Shown: positions 50,532-59,529, counted from the first letter of the stretch. The stretch: DNA of 64,000 nucleotides from Eubacteriales bacterium (GCA_030536575.1 JAUNPS010000012.1:48600-112599), one strand, 5' to 3'. Made by a program: numbers and translations. The notes: generated from the sequence alone by a model not told the origin.

Positions 50532-51554
50532 TTAATATTCCTTGCCGTTCAGGATTTCCATGTAGTCTTTGTAGTTCTTCTCCAAAAGTTTCGGGGTGTC
50601 CAGCCCATACGGACATTTACTCTTGCATTTGTTGCAGTGGAGACAGCCTTCGATCTTCCGCATTTTTTCCTGCATGGCGGGGGTGAGCTGGGCCTGGGAG
50701 GGCGCCCGGCGGATCATCAGGGACATGCGGGCGCAGTTGTTGATTTCAATTCCGGCCGGACATGGCATGCAGTAACCGCAGCCGCGGCAGAATTCGCCCT
50801 GGAGTTCTTTCCGGTCGTTTTCGATGAGGGTGCGGATTTCGTCGGTCATGACCGGGGGATTTTCGATGTAGGAGAGGAATTCATCCAGCTCCCGCTCTCT
50901 TTGGACGCCCCAGATCGGAAGGACGTTGTCAAACTGGGCTTCGAAGGCGTAGGCGGCGTCGGAGTGGGTGATCAGGCCGCCGGAAAGGGCTTTCATGGCG
51001 ATAAAGCCCATATCTGCTTCTTTACATTTACGCACTAATTCCATGTCCTTTTCTGTGGCCAGATAGCAGAATGGGAACTGCAGGGTTTCGTAAAGGCCGC
51101 TGTCGATAGCTTCGTGGGCGATGGCCAGACGGTGGTTTGTGATGCCGATGTGGCGGATTTTCCCCTGGGCTTTTGCTTCCAGCATGGCTTCGTAGAGGCC
51201 GGTGCCGTCGCCGGGTTTCGGGCAGAAGGAGGGGTTGTGGAACTGATAGAGGTCCAGGTAGTCTGTGCGCAGATTGCCCAGGGTGGTTTCCAGGTCCTTC
51301 CAGAAGTCTTCGGCCTTTGCTGCACCGGTTTTGGAGGCAATGTAGATCTTGTCGCGGATGCCTTCGAAGGCTGCGCCCAGCTTGCATTCGCTGTCGGTGT
51401 AGAAGCGGGCGGTGTCGAAGAAGGTGACGCCTGCGTTATAGGCTTTGCGGAGGAGGCGGACGGCTTCTTCCTGGGGGACGCGCTGGATTGGGAGGGCGCC
51501 GAAGCCGTTTTTGTTTACTGTGATGCCGGTCTTTCCAAGGGTAACCATTTCCAT
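50532..51554 (-). CDS. Aldo/keto reductase with C-terminal 4Fe-4S domain
   Basis: This 340-residue protein has an N-terminal aldo/keto reductase barrel, with Asp and Tyr in FFDTARFY, Lys in IASKTG and His in YQFHNP. It also has a C-terminal ferredoxin-like tail with two cysteine sets (CRGCGYCMPC and CLHCNKCKSKC). The fusion suggests electron exchange between NAD(P)H and iron-sulfur carriers; the substrate is unknown. A good promoter (51588-51616) drives it and probably also the downstream Bce genes. Confidence 0.9.
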   Translation of the reverse strand: MEMVTLGKTGITVNKNGFGALPIQRVPQEEAVRLLRKAYNAGVTFFDTARFYTDSECKLGAAFEGIRDKIYIASKTGAAKAEDFWKDLETTLGNLRTDYLDLYQFHNPSFCPKPGDGTGLYEAMLEAKAQGKIRHIGITNHRLAIAHEAIDSGLYETLQFPFCYLATEKDMELVRKCKEADMGFIAMKALSGGLITHSDAAYAFEAQFDNVLPIWGVQRERELDEFLSYIENPPVMTDEIRTLIENDRKELQGEFCRGCGYCMPCPAGIEINNCARMSLMIRRAPSQAQLTPAMQEKMRKIEGCLHCNKCKSKCPYGLDTPKLLEKNYKDYMEILNGKEY

Positions 51555-51587
51555 TGTACTTTCCTTCTTTCTTTTTGTATTTTATTT

Positions 51588-51616
51588 ATTGTACCCTGCT
51601 GGCCCGCGGACGTCAA
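51588..51616 (-). promoter_or_regulatory. Promoter of the reductase-bce transcript
   Basis: TTGACG at 51611-51616 and TACAAT at 51588-51593 with a 17-base spacer, minus strand. Confidence 0.75.
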
Positions 51617-51667
51617 GAGCGGGGCGGGACTGTTCACACCGCGCCCGGTCGGCGGCTGCATTCCCCC

Positions 51668-51696
51668 TTGCATTTTCCCCCAAAACCTTCTATAAT
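51668..51696 (+). promoter_or_regulatory. Promoter of the small membrane protein gene
   Basis: TTGCAT at 51668-51673 and a perfect TATAAT at 51691-51696 with a 17-base spacer, divergent from the reductase promoter. Confidence 0.65.
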
Positions 51697-51729
51697 CGAG
51701 TTCAGAAATCAACTTTAACGAGGTGTTCT

Positions 51730-51951
51730 ATGCAAAAATTCAAACGCATCATGGCCTGGGTCGGCATCATCCTCCTCGTCGGCATGTACGTCCTGACCCT
51801 GGTCTTCGCCCTTATGAAAAGCGAGCTCGCCTATACCCTGTTCCGCGCCAGCGTCGCCTGCACCATCCTGGTCCCGGTCGTCCTGTACGCCTGCACCCTC
51901 ATGGGCCGTCTCGCCAAAAAAGACGAAAAAGAAGACTCTGAAAAGTCCTAA
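51730..51951 (+). CDS. Small two-helix membrane protein, function unknown
   Basis: This 73-residue protein begins MQKFKRIMAWVG, has two membrane segments (about 8-27 and 38-58) and a charged tail (RLAKKDEKEDSEKS). The ATG at 51730 follows GAGGT, and a promoter and terminator flank it, so the short gene is credible. It is the only gene of its transcript. I do not recognise a family. Confidence 0.7.
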   Translation: MQKFKRIMAWVGIILLVGMYVLTLVFALMKSELAYTLFRASVACTILVPVVLYACTLMGRLAKKDEKEDSEKS

Positions 51952-51969
51952 GCTTTTCAGAGCCTTTTT
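51936..51969 (+). terminator. Intrinsic terminator of the small membrane protein gene
   Basis: CTCTGAAAAG pairs with CTTTTCAGAG, followed by CCTTTTTC. The stem includes the last codons and the stop of the gene. Confidence 0.85.
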
Positions 51970-51975
51970 CCTATA

Positions 51976-51998
51976 AAGCGGATATTCGCATTCCGCTT
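51976..51998. repeat. Dispersed intergenic hairpin, copy 2
   Basis: AAGCGGA and TCCGCTT flank a nine-base centre; the flank continues CGCTGCAT. It matches copy 1 at 45920-45941 closely, including the bases after the hairpin. Confidence 0.6.
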
Positions 51999-52011
51999 CG
52001 CTGCATACTCA

Positions 52012-52046
52012 TGAACGTGAACCACTATGCGGCTTATTCACGTTCA
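52012..52046 (-). other. Hairpin at the end of the VTC-domain gene
   Basis: TGAACGTGAA (52012-52021) pairs perfectly with TTCACGTTCA (52037-52046), which includes the VTC gene stop codon. There is no U-run, so termination is possible but not typical. Confidence 0.5.
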
Positions 52047-52670
52047 AAACAGGAATGCCAGATCGCTTTCCTTGTCCTCCTGAATCTGCATCACGCTTAC
52101 CAGCACCGCAGGCAGGAGCACTTCTTTCTTATAAGTAACGAGAACCTCCCCTTTATCCAGACATGGAATCAGGAATTCCGGTTCTTCAAACAGGCTCTTG
52201 GCCTGTCCGGTGGCACGGTCAATGCGCTTGATAAAGGTTACGTAGCCTTCCTTTTTGCACTTCAGCATCTCACGGTCGTAATCGGTAACGCGTCCGGGAC
52301 TTAAATGATTTAAGGATACCTGGCGGTAGAAGTCATTAAACAGGCCCTTCTTGTGGCTCTTCATCCACTCGACGTCGCCCCGCAGGATGCGGTCGCACTC
52401 TTCTCTCGTCAACTGGGCGCATTTCTTAAAATAAATGCCATTCTGCTGGTACTTCTTTTCCAGATAGATTTCTTTTTCGTCCCGGTTCTTCACACAGAAG
52501 TAAAACTGCGGAACCGCTTTCTGTACGTTCGCTCCCCGGAATTCCAGCTTTCTCAAATGAAAGGACTGGAATTTTTTCTTGGGTTCGGATGCTTCTAAAA
52601 GGCATTTTAATTCGCCGTATCGCTCTTCAGTAATGTTTTCACATTCTTCGTAATAGGTCGTATAATTCAT
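52044..52670 (-). CDS. VTC-domain protein (polyphosphate-polymerase-like tunnel fold)
   Basis: This 208-residue soluble protein shows VTC/triphosphate-tunnel features: FHLRKLEFRG, the basic strand IYLEKKYQQNGIYFKKCAQLTREECDRILRGD, VSLNHLSPGRVTDYDREML and a late acidic strand. VTC proteins make polyphosphate or bind related phosphates. This version is shorter than usual and has no membrane part, and the match is moderate. An extended -10 promoter lies upstream. Confidence 0.55.
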   Translation of the reverse strand: MNYTTYYEECENITEERYGELKCLLEASEPKKKFQSFHLRKLEFRGANVQKAVPQFYFCVKNRDEKEIYLEKKYQQNGIYFKKCAQLTREECDRILRGDVEWMKSHKKGLFNDFYRQVSLNHLSPGRVTDYDREMLKCKKEGYVTFIKRIDRATGQAKSLFEEPEFLIPCLDKGEVLVTYKKEVLLPAVLVSVMQIQEDKESDLAFLF

Positions 52671-52770
52671 GGTTCATTCCCCCATTTTTGAATCCTTCTG
52701 CACCCCTCTCGCGTCGGGATTCGGTCGGTATTGCTCGTGTCTTTGTTACATCTCCTTATTGGACACTTTC

Positions 52771-52779
52771 ATTATACCA
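52771..52779 (-). promoter_or_regulatory. Extended -10 promoter of the VTC gene
   Basis: TGGTATAAT (TG-n-TATAAT) on the minus strand; the nearest TTGACA is 22 bases away, too far for a normal -35, so the TG extension probably compensates. Confidence 0.55.
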
Positions 52780-52852
52780 AAGAATTGTGAAAACGGAATG
52801 TCAAAGTTCTGAAGAGTTTCTAAAATTTCTTAAGGAAACCCAACGGCCCTGT

Positions 52853-54127
52853 TCAGCGATAAATAATATCGTTTCTGCCCGGCCCGTTGGACACCATGGT
52901 AATCGGGAATCCGATCTGTTTTTCGATGAATTCCACATACTTCCGGCAGTTCTCCGGGAGTTCCTCATAGGTGCGGATGCCGCGGATATCGCATTTCCAG
53001 CCAGGGAGCACCTCGATGATGGGCTTGCATTTTTCCAGAACCGTCGTGGTCGGGAAATCCTTGATCTCCTTGCCGTCCAGCTCGTAGCCGACACATACCG
53101 GAATCTCGTCCAGATAGCCCAGCACATCCAGAACCGTAAAGGCCACATCCGTCGTGCCCTGTATCCGGCAGCCATAGCGGGTCGCCACACAGTCGAACCA
53201 TCCCATCCTTCTGGGACGTCCGGTGGTCGCGCCGAATTCGCCGCCGTCGCCGCCGCGTCTGCGCAGCTCATCCGCTTCTTCGCCAAAGATTTCGCTTACA
53301 AACGCGCCCGCGCCTACCGCGCTGGAATAAGCCTTTACAACGGTCACAATCTTCTTAATCTCATAGGGCGGCACGCCTGCGCCAATCGCGCCGTAAGCGG
53401 CCAGCGTGGAGGAAGACGTTACCATCGGGTAAATGCCGTGATCCGGGTCCTTTAAGGAACCGAGCTGACCTTCCAGCAGGATGTTCTTCCCTTCCTGGAT
53501 CGCATTCCAGAGGTATGCGGAGGTGTCACATACGTAAGGAGCTACCATCTCTTTGTATTCGTGGAGTTCTGCCAGCAGCTCCTCCGGTTTTAACAACGGT
53601 TTGTGGTACAGATGCTCCAGGATCACGTTTTTCTGCTCGCAGACCCGAACAACTTTTTCTTTTAAGGATTCTTCGTCGAACAGTTCGCTTACCTGGAAGC
53701 CGATTTTCGCATATTTATCCGAATAGAAAGGAGCAATCCCCGACTTTGTGGAGCCAAAGGATTTTCCGGCCAGCCGCGCTTCCTCATAGGTATCCAGCAG
53801 AATATGGTAGGACATTACCATCTGAGCCCGGTCCGAAACCAGAATCTTCGGCATCGGAACGCCCTGGTCTACGATACTTTTAATCTCTTTAAAAAGCACC
53901 GGAATGTTCAGGGCCACGCCGTTTCCGATGATGCTGGTGGTATGGTCATAGAAGACGCCTGACGGAAGGGTGTGCAGCGCAAATTTCCCGTAATTGTTCA
54001 CAATGGTGTGCCCGGCGTTCGCGCCGCCCTGGAAACGCACGATGATGTCGGCCTGCTCTGCCAGCATGTCGGTGATCTTGCCTTTTCCCTCGTCTCCCCA
54101 GTTCGCTCCAACTACTGCAGTAATCAT
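52853..54127 (-). CDS. purA: Adenylosuccinate synthetase
   Basis: This 424-residue enzyme joins IMP and aspartate with GTP in AMP synthesis. The P-loop-like GDEGKGKITD near the start, FQGGANAGHTIV, and the late TTTGRPRRMGWFD are conserved. AGGAGG precedes the ATG at 54127; the frame stays open upstream without a ribosome site. A TATAAT at 54170-54175 is the likely -10. It appears to be a single-gene transcript. Confidence 0.97.
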   Translation of the reverse strand: MITAVVGANWGDEGKGKITDMLAEQADIIVRFQGGANAGHTIVNNYGKFALHTLPSGVFYDHTTSIIGNGVALNIPVLFKEIKSIVDQGVPMPKILVSDRAQMVMSYHILLDTYEEARLAGKSFGSTKSGIAPFYSDKYAKIGFQVSELFDEESLKEKVVRVCEQKNVILEHLYHKPLLKPEELLAELHEYKEMVAPYVCDTSAYLWNAIQEGKNILLEGQLGSLKDPDHGIYPMVTSSSTLAAYGAIGAGVPPYEIKKIVTVVKAYSSAVGAGAFVSEIFGEEADELRRRGGDGGEFGATTGRPRRMGWFDCVATRYGCRIQGTTDVAFTVLDVLGYLDEIPVCVGYELDGKEIKDFPTTTVLEKCKPIIEVLPGWKCDIRGIRTYEELPENCRKYVEFIEKQIGFPITMVSNGPGRNDIIYR

Positions 54128-54211
54128 ATTGATTCCTCCTAATCCTAGGTATTCATTCACAACGTCCCTATTATACAATATTCTGCTAAAGAAGTAAAGA
54201 CCGTCGGAAAA

Positions 54212-56074
54212 TCAGGAATTTAAAATTGAAAGGAATTTCTCCCCGCTGATCGTCTCTTCCTCGTAGAGGTACTTGGCCAGTTCATGGAGTTTCTCACTGT
54301 TTTCTTCCAGGATCGTTCTTGCCCGCTCCTGCTGCTCTTTCACAATCCGGATCACCTTCCGGTCGATCTCCTCCGCCAGCGCCTCCGAGCACTGAAGCGA
54401 AGTGTCGCCTCCAAGGTACACATTCTCCACCCGCTCCATTGCTACCATTCCGAATTCTTCGGACATTCCATAGCGGGACACCATTGCCCGCGCAAGCTTC
54501 GTCGCCTGCTCGATATCATTCGCCGCTCCCGTAGTCTCCTCGCCGAACACCAGCATCTCCGCTGCCCTTCCTCCAGTATACACCGCGATCTTCTCCAGAA
54601 GTTCTTTCTTGCTGTACAGTTGATGTTCCTGCTCATCCACCTGCATCGTATACCCCAGCGAACCGGAAGTCCGCGGAATAATCGTAATCTTCGTCACCGG
54701 CGCCGCATTCGTCTGTTTCGCCGCCACCAGCGCATGCCCCACTTCATGATAGGCCACCGTCAGCTTTTCCTTCGTGGACAAAATGTTGTTTTTCTTCTTA
54801 AATCCGGCAAGAACCGTCTCAATGCTCTCCTCCAGATCCTCCTGGATCACATATTCCCGGCCTTCCCGTACCGCCCGAAGCGCCGCCTCATTGATCATAT
54901 TCGCCAGATCCGCGCCGGATGCCCCGGACGCCGCCCTGGCAATGGCCTTCAGATCCACATCGGAACCCATCCGCACCTTCTTCGCATGCACCCGCAGGAT
55001 CGCTTCCCGTCCCACATAATCCGGCAGTTCCACCGGAATCCGGCGGTCAAACCGGCCGGGCCTTAAAAGGGCCGGATCCAGGCTGTCCGGACGGTTGCAA
55101 GCCCCCAGGATTACAACACCCTTTGACGCGTCGAAGCCGTCCATTTCCGTCAGGAGCTGGTTCAGGGTCTGCTCCCGCTCATCATTGCCCGTAATGCCGC
55201 CCGCATCCCGCTTCTTTCCGATCGTATCGATCTCATCGATGAAGACAATGCAGGGCGCTTTTGCCGAAGCCTGCTTAAACAGATCCCGTACCTTCGCCGC
55301 TCCCATCCCGACAAACATTTCCACAAATTCCGAACCGGAAATGGAGAAAAACGGGACGTTCGCCTCCCCGGCCACCGCTTTTGCGAGCAGGGTTTTGCCG
55401 GTTCCGGGAGGGCCTACAAGCAGCGCACCTTTGGGCATGCTTGCGCCGATTTTCTGGTATTTTTCCGGGTTGTGAAGGTAATTCACAATTTCCGCCAGGG
55501 CTTCTTTTGCCTCGTCTTCCCCGGCCACATCCTGGAACTTAATCCCGTCCACCGACTGCACATAAACTTTGGCGTTGGCCTTTCCAAAGCTCATCGCATT
55601 GCCGCCGCCCATTTTCTTGGTCATGTAATAAATCACAAAAACATAAATCCCAATCGGCAGAACCAGACTGATTAAAACGCTCAGAATCATACTCCATATG
55701 GAGGTCTTCTGAACCACCTGCGTAAACTCCGCGCCGGATTCATACAGCCTGTCCACCAGCTTCACGTCTGCCATCCGGTATGTATAATAGTACCGTTCCT
55801 GGTTTCTGTCCAGGAGCGAAAGACCGTTTTTCCCCCAGAAAAAATCATCGCTCTGCAGGGTCATGTCATCATTGATCAGCGTATAATAAATGACTTCATC
55901 CTCCACCTGGACTTTCGCAATATTTTTTGCTTCCAACTCCTCCAGGAACTCGCTGTACGACGCTTCCTGGGCCTGACTGCCTGACAGCAGGCTTCTGGTA
56001 ATCGAAAGATTGATAAAGAATACAATCAGAACCACTATCGCAGTAATCAGCATTATTTTTTTCTTTTTTTCCAT
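54212..56074 (-). CDS. ftsH: ATP-dependent zinc metalloprotease FtsH
   Basis: This 620-residue membrane protease degrades damaged membrane and regulatory proteins. Membrane segments lie at 7-24 and 127-151 around a 100-residue extracytoplasmic domain. The AAA+ module has Walker A GPPGTGKT (221-228), Walker B VFIDEID (277-283) and the SRH arginines. The zinc site is HEVGH at 443-447 (more often HEAGH). The C-terminal tail is short. It is not next to tilS-hpt, the usual neighbours in many Firmicutes, so it may be a second copy. Confidence 0.95.
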   Translation of the reverse strand: MEKKKKIMLITAIVVLIVFFINLSITRSLLSGSQAQEASYSEFLEELEAKNIAKVQVEDEVIYYTLINDDMTLQSDDFFWGKNGLSLLDRNQERYYYTYRMADVKLVDRLYESGAEFTQVVQKTSIWSMILSVLISLVLPIGIYVFVIYYMTKKMGGGNAMSFGKANAKVYVQSVDGIKFQDVAGEDEAKEALAEIVNYLHNPEKYQKIGASMPKGALLVGPPGTGKTLLAKAVAGEANVPFFSISGSEFVEMFVGMGAAKVRDLFKQASAKAPCIVFIDEIDTIGKKRDAGGITGNDEREQTLNQLLTEMDGFDASKGVVILGACNRPDSLDPALLRPGRFDRRIPVELPDYVGREAILRVHAKKVRMGSDVDLKAIARAASGASGADLANMINEAALRAVREGREYVIQEDLEESIETVLAGFKKKNNILSTKEKLTVAYHEVGHALVAAKQTNAAPVTKITIIPRTSGSLGYTMQVDEQEHQLYSKKELLEKIAVYTGGRAAEMLVFGEETTGAANDIEQATKLARAMVSRYGMSEEFGMVAMERVENVYLGGDTSLQCSEALAEEIDRKVIRIVKEQQERARTILEENSEKLHELAKYLYEEETISGEKFLSILNS

Positions 56075-56159
56075 CGCAATTCCTCATTTCTCTAGGATTT
56101 TAACCTTTATTTTATGCTTCGATTTTGTGCGGTCTGTGTTCGGCAGATAAATTTTCCGT

Positions 56160-56198
56160 AAAAAAAGCAGGTAAAAAGTATTTCGCTTCTTACCTGCT
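56160..56198 (-). terminator. Intrinsic terminator of the ATP-grasp operon
   Basis: AGCAGGTAA pairs with TTACCTGCT, followed by TTTTTT on the minus strand, just after the last gene of the operon. Confidence 0.9.
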
Positions 56199-56204
56199 CC
56201 AGTT

Positions 56205-57140
56205 CTATTCGTGAAGCCTTCGGATAATTTTGTAGACGACTTCGTGTTCCGTCACTAAAGGCTTTTTGTGTGCAAAAAAAATAATTCCGTCCGTGGGCGC
56301 ATTGACCTGCACGAGCACGCGGCCGTCCAGCGGATGCAGAATTTCCGCCAATACATCCCCGCAATGCACCTCATCGCCAGGATTTCGCTTCCTGCGGTAA
56401 ATCCCGCCCGCATCCGTGCGCACGGCAGTCATGTCATCTTCCTTTACAATGCTGGCAATGTAGCCGCTGTGGCTGTTGTAACGGATGACCCCCATCCGGG
56501 TCAAAAACCGCAGGATTGCCGCAACCGCCTGCCTGGCGCTGACTTCGTCGATCTCATCCGTCTCCGCCGTGTAGACCGAAAAGGCATTGGTATTCCAGAT
56601 CTGCCAGTTATAATTTAACGTCGTCGTATCGATGGGGCGGGGCTTGCGCACGATCACATAGGGCAGCCCAAACAGGTTTGCCAGGCTCGCGCTCTGATAC
56701 CCTGTCTCCATCATCCGCACATGGGGAATGAAATCTCCCGGCAGATAAAAACTGGCAAGCTGGATGCCGTAGCTGTATCCCTGGATCTTCTCGAAGACCC
56801 CGGCCGCGATCCGCTGGGTCGTTTCCCCCAGGCTATGCCCCGGAAACATCCGGTTAATGTCCGTATTGTCCACGGCCCAGAACCGTTTGCCGATGTTCAT
56901 GGAATGACTGTTGATGGAGGGCACCACCAGGATCTCGTGATTGGATACGATCGCCCCTTTCGCCTCCAGTTTCTGCAGGGCCTGTACAAGCTGGGTGCAG
57001 ACGTAAAGCTGCTGGTATTCATTGCCCCGGATCGCGCCCACAATGCAGGCCGCCTTCTCCCCTTTTCCAAACGCAAATCCTTTGATCTGAATATCCTCCC
57101 GGTAAGGCGCCTTCATGGAATACAGAATTTCTTCTCTCAT
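56205..57140 (-). CDS. Aspartoacylase/AstE-like protein with degenerate zinc site
   Basis: This 311-residue protein is homologous to the gene just upstream. It keeps the fold, the NTDINRMFPG substrate-arginine motif and the C-terminal beta domain (PLDGRVLVQVNAPTDGIIFF). The GTHGDE zinc motif has become GAIRGNE, so R38 replaces the first histidine ligand. The DIHAS motif has become GIQLAS, so the second histidine is gone. Only E41 remains. It may bind a substrate or product without cleaving it, or use another chemistry. The start overlaps the upstream stop by four bases. Confidence 0.8.
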   Translation of the reverse strand: MREEILYSMKAPYREDIQIKGFAFGKGEKAACIVGAIRGNEYQQLYVCTQLVQALQKLEAKGAIVSNHEILVVPSINSHSMNIGKRFWAVDNTDINRMFPGHSLGETTQRIAAGVFEKIQGYSYGIQLASFYLPGDFIPHVRMMETGYQSASLANLFGLPYVIVRKPRPIDTTTLNYNWQIWNTNAFSVYTAETDEIDEVSARQAVAAILRFLTRMGVIRYNSHSGYIASIVKEDDMTAVRTDAGGIYRRKRNPGDEVHCGDVLAEILHPLDGRVLVQVNAPTDGIIFFAHKKPLVTEHEVVYKIIRRLHE

Positions 57141-58075
57141 TTTCGAATACCTCCCAGAATCCGCGCTAAAAGGGAACCGCTGTAGACCACCGGATATTCC
57201 CTTCTGGTAAAGACCATGCCGTCCACGCCCGCGTTGATACGCTCTTCCACCTCTCCGGTCAAGGGACTCAAAATATCTCCCAGATGCTGGCCCTTTTTCA
57301 CCAGATCCCCGTGCTCGATGGCGGGCACAAAAATACCTGCGGCATTGGCATTGATGAACTCCACTTCATGATCCGTGGATACAATCGGCTCTTTCACAGG
57401 TGTTACCGGCCCTTCCCAGATTCCCAGTTCTTTCATTAGAGAAAAAATTCCGTCCACAAGCTGTTCGCAGTAGCGCTTCGTGATCCGCATTCCGACGCCC
57501 ATTTCCACCACCAGCGTGGGGACGCCCACATCGTTTAAGCTATGCGCCAGGGTCGATTCCAAGACCGTTGCGGACGCGTGTACCCAGATAAAATCCACAT
57601 TCAGCAATTTCGCCAGCGGAACCAGGGTGTCCGCCGTCTCCTCGCTGATGCGCACCTGGGGGATTTCCATCAGAAAAATATTGCTCGCATGGATATCAAT
57701 GCAAACATCCGAGCCTTTCAAATCCGCTACGATCTGGGACGCTACCGTCTCCATCAGCGGCCCTTTTTCCATTCCCGGAAAGATCCGGTTCATATCCAGG
57801 TCAAACATTGGGACGCCCCTGGTAATAGAATCGATCCCAAGGGGATTCAGCGCCGGGTAAATGTCCACAATGCCCTTTAACGCCTTTGGGTTCTCCCGAA
57901 TTCTCCGGTTCATCTCATAGCAGACAAACTGGCCTTCCAGCTCGTCCCCATGGGTTCCGGTTACGATACTGATCCGTTTTTCTTTTCCGCCAAGTTCCTC
58001 CGGTTCCAGCCGGTTTTTCCGGATGAGCAGATGCTCCTCCACCGGAAGTTCTGCGGAAACGACTGTCTTAATCAT
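57137..58075 (-). CDS. Succinylglutamate desuccinylase/aspartoacylase-family carboxypeptidase
   Basis: This 312-residue zinc enzyme has its likely ligands intact: H42 and E45 in VTGTHGDELEGQ and H129 in CIDIHAS. DLDMNRIFPG holds the substrate-binding arginine, and E in LVVEMGVGMR is a probable catalytic base. The family removes acyl groups from acylated amino acids or cuts C-terminal residues. Within this operon it could trim a peptide or amide made by the ATP-grasp enzyme. ATGA overlap with the transglutaminase-like gene. Confidence 0.85.
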   Translation of the reverse strand: MIKTVVSAELPVEEHLLIRKNRLEPEELGGKEKRISIVTGTHGDELEGQFVCYEMNRRIRENPKALKGIVDIYPALNPLGIDSITRGVPMFDLDMNRIFPGMEKGPLMETVASQIVADLKGSDVCIDIHASNIFLMEIPQVRISEETADTLVPLAKLLNVDFIWVHASATVLESTLAHSLNDVGVPTLVVEMGVGMRITKRYCEQLVDGIFSLMKELGIWEGPVTPVKEPIVSTDHEVEFINANAAGIFVPAIEHGDLVKKGQHLGDILSPLTGEVEERINAGVDGMVFTRREYPVVYSGSLLARILGGIRK

Positions 58076-58848
58076 GTCATTTCCTCCACACCTACATAAA
58101 TAATCTGCTGCTGGCTGACATTGCCGCGGAAAACGCCCCGATCCAGGATGCAGTCCTGATAATCCCGTCCATGGGACAGCTTAATATATCCGTCGTCCGC
58201 CGGCCGGTTATGGGTGGGGTCTAATCCGATCCATTTCTCTCCATCATGAATCTCCACCCACGCATGGGTGGCCCCTTCCCCGATCATCATCCCTGCCACA
58301 TATCTGGCTGGAATCCCGCAGCTCCTGCAAAGGGAAATCAAAATATGCGCATAATCCTGACAGACGCCGCAGCCGCCCGCCAGCGCCTCGCCTGCTGTCG
58401 TATAAATCGTCGTCTTTCCCGGCTGATAGACAAACTGGCTATACAGTTCCTGCATCAGCATGCGTGCTTTCTCTTCCGCCGTCCCTTCCGGGGTTTGGTT
58501 TTTCTCCAGAAAGGCAAGTACCGGGGCCTCGCTGGCCGTCAGCTTTGTGGGATAACGGTACATGGGATGGCAAGGGGACGGCATGCGTTTGCTGGTATCC
58601 ACCACGGCCGTCCCGCACACCTCATAAGTAAAATGGTCATGCGCCTCCGCATAATTTCCCACGCACAGCCGGTTTCCAAATCCGTCCGTCAAATCGGTAA
58701 AACGTTCCCTGGGTTCAATATGCCGCTCCAGCCCGAAAATTTGCTGGACGCTGTTCGTGCGCGGGGTGCTGCGCAGGGCAAAGGCATGATCCCAAACCAT
58801 ACCGCTGAACTGCCAGGACATATGGTATAGAAAATACAGCTTTTTCAT
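58072..58848 (-). CDS. Transglutaminase-like cysteine peptidase
   Basis: This 258-residue protein has a papain/transglutaminase-like core with C163 in GGCGVCQDYAH, H195 in GATHAWVEI and D210 in WIGLDPTHN. An N-terminal beta domain of about 100 residues, common in ATP-grasp/alpha-E associated proteins, comes first. No signal peptide is seen, so it acts inside the cell. It is three bases from the alpha-E gene. Such proteins could cut or transfer the isopeptide bonds made by the neighbouring ligase. Confidence 0.88.
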   Translation of the reverse strand: MKKLYFLYHMSWQFSGMVWDHAFALRSTPRTNSVQQIFGLERHIEPRERFTDLTDGFGNRLCVGNYAEAHDHFTYEVCGTAVVDTSKRMPSPCHPMYRYPTKLTASEAPVLAFLEKNQTPEGTAEEKARMLMQELYSQFVYQPGKTTIYTTAGEALAGGCGVCQDYAHILISLCRSCGIPARYVAGMMIGEGATHAWVEIHDGEKWIGLDPTHNRPADDGYIKLSHGRDYQDCILDRGVFRGNVSQQQIIYVGVEEMT

Positions 58849-58851
58849 CTT

Positions 58852-59529
58852 TTACACTTCGATGACGGCTCCTAAGAGTTCCAGCGCCTCGATGGAATCC
58901 TCCTTCCATGCTTCCTTTTTGTTGATGATTTCCGTCAGTCTGGCGAGTTTGTCGAGATTGTAGCCAATGTGCACCCGGTTCAGCCGGTTCATCAGTTTCG
59001 AGAATTCCTTTTCCAGATGCAGGAAATCGGCGTCGAAGCGCATATACAGATCCAGTCGTTCTACGTATTTCCCGCATTTCATGATATTCCGGCACTCTTC
59101 ATTGTCCACGTAATCGTCCACGCTGCCCCAGAATGCGAACAGATAATCCACTACCTTCTGGAGCTCCAGAAGCGGCGCACTGGCATGGCGGCTGGCGGCC
59201 AGGATATCCAGGGAAAGCTGGATGTAAGCCAGAACATCGCTGCTTAATTCTTCCCGCATCACGACCGCATTGTCATAAGCCCTGCTCAGGTTCGCATACA
59301 GTGAATCCGGGTTCTCGCCGTCGAACAGGTAGCGTTCAATGAAATCGTCCTTGTCCTGATAAATATCCGGAATCGTCAGTTTTTGGCAATAACTTTTATA
59401 GGCTTCCGTGTCCTGATCGATCATCAGGTCAAAATACCGGTTAAACATTTTCAGGGTTGTAAAAACCCGCTCGGAATACCGTCCAAGCCAGAATAAATGA
59501 TCTACTTTTTCTATCGAGATAATACCCAT
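58852..59529 (-). CDS. Alpha-E domain protein
   Basis: This 225-residue all-helical protein begins MGIISIEKVDHLFWLGRYSERV, the start typical of alpha-E (DUF403). It contains SSDVLAYIQLSLDILAASRHASAPLLELQKVVDYL and ends with further helices. The family always accompanies permuted ATP-grasp proteins; its own activity is unknown. It is shorter than the roughly 310 residues seen in many alpha-E proteins. It overlaps the ATP-grasp gene by 19 bases. Confidence 0.85.
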   Translation of the reverse strand: MGIISIEKVDHLFWLGRYSERVFTTLKMFNRYFDLMIDQDTEAYKSYCQKLTIPDIYQDKDDFIERYLFDGENPDSLYANLSRAYDNAVVMREELSSDVLAYIQLSLDILAASRHASAPLLELQKVVDYLFAFWGSVDDYVDNEECRNIMKCGKYVERLDLYMRFDADFLHLEKEFSKLMNRLNRVHIGYNLDKLARLTEIINKKEAWKEDSIEALELLGAVIEV

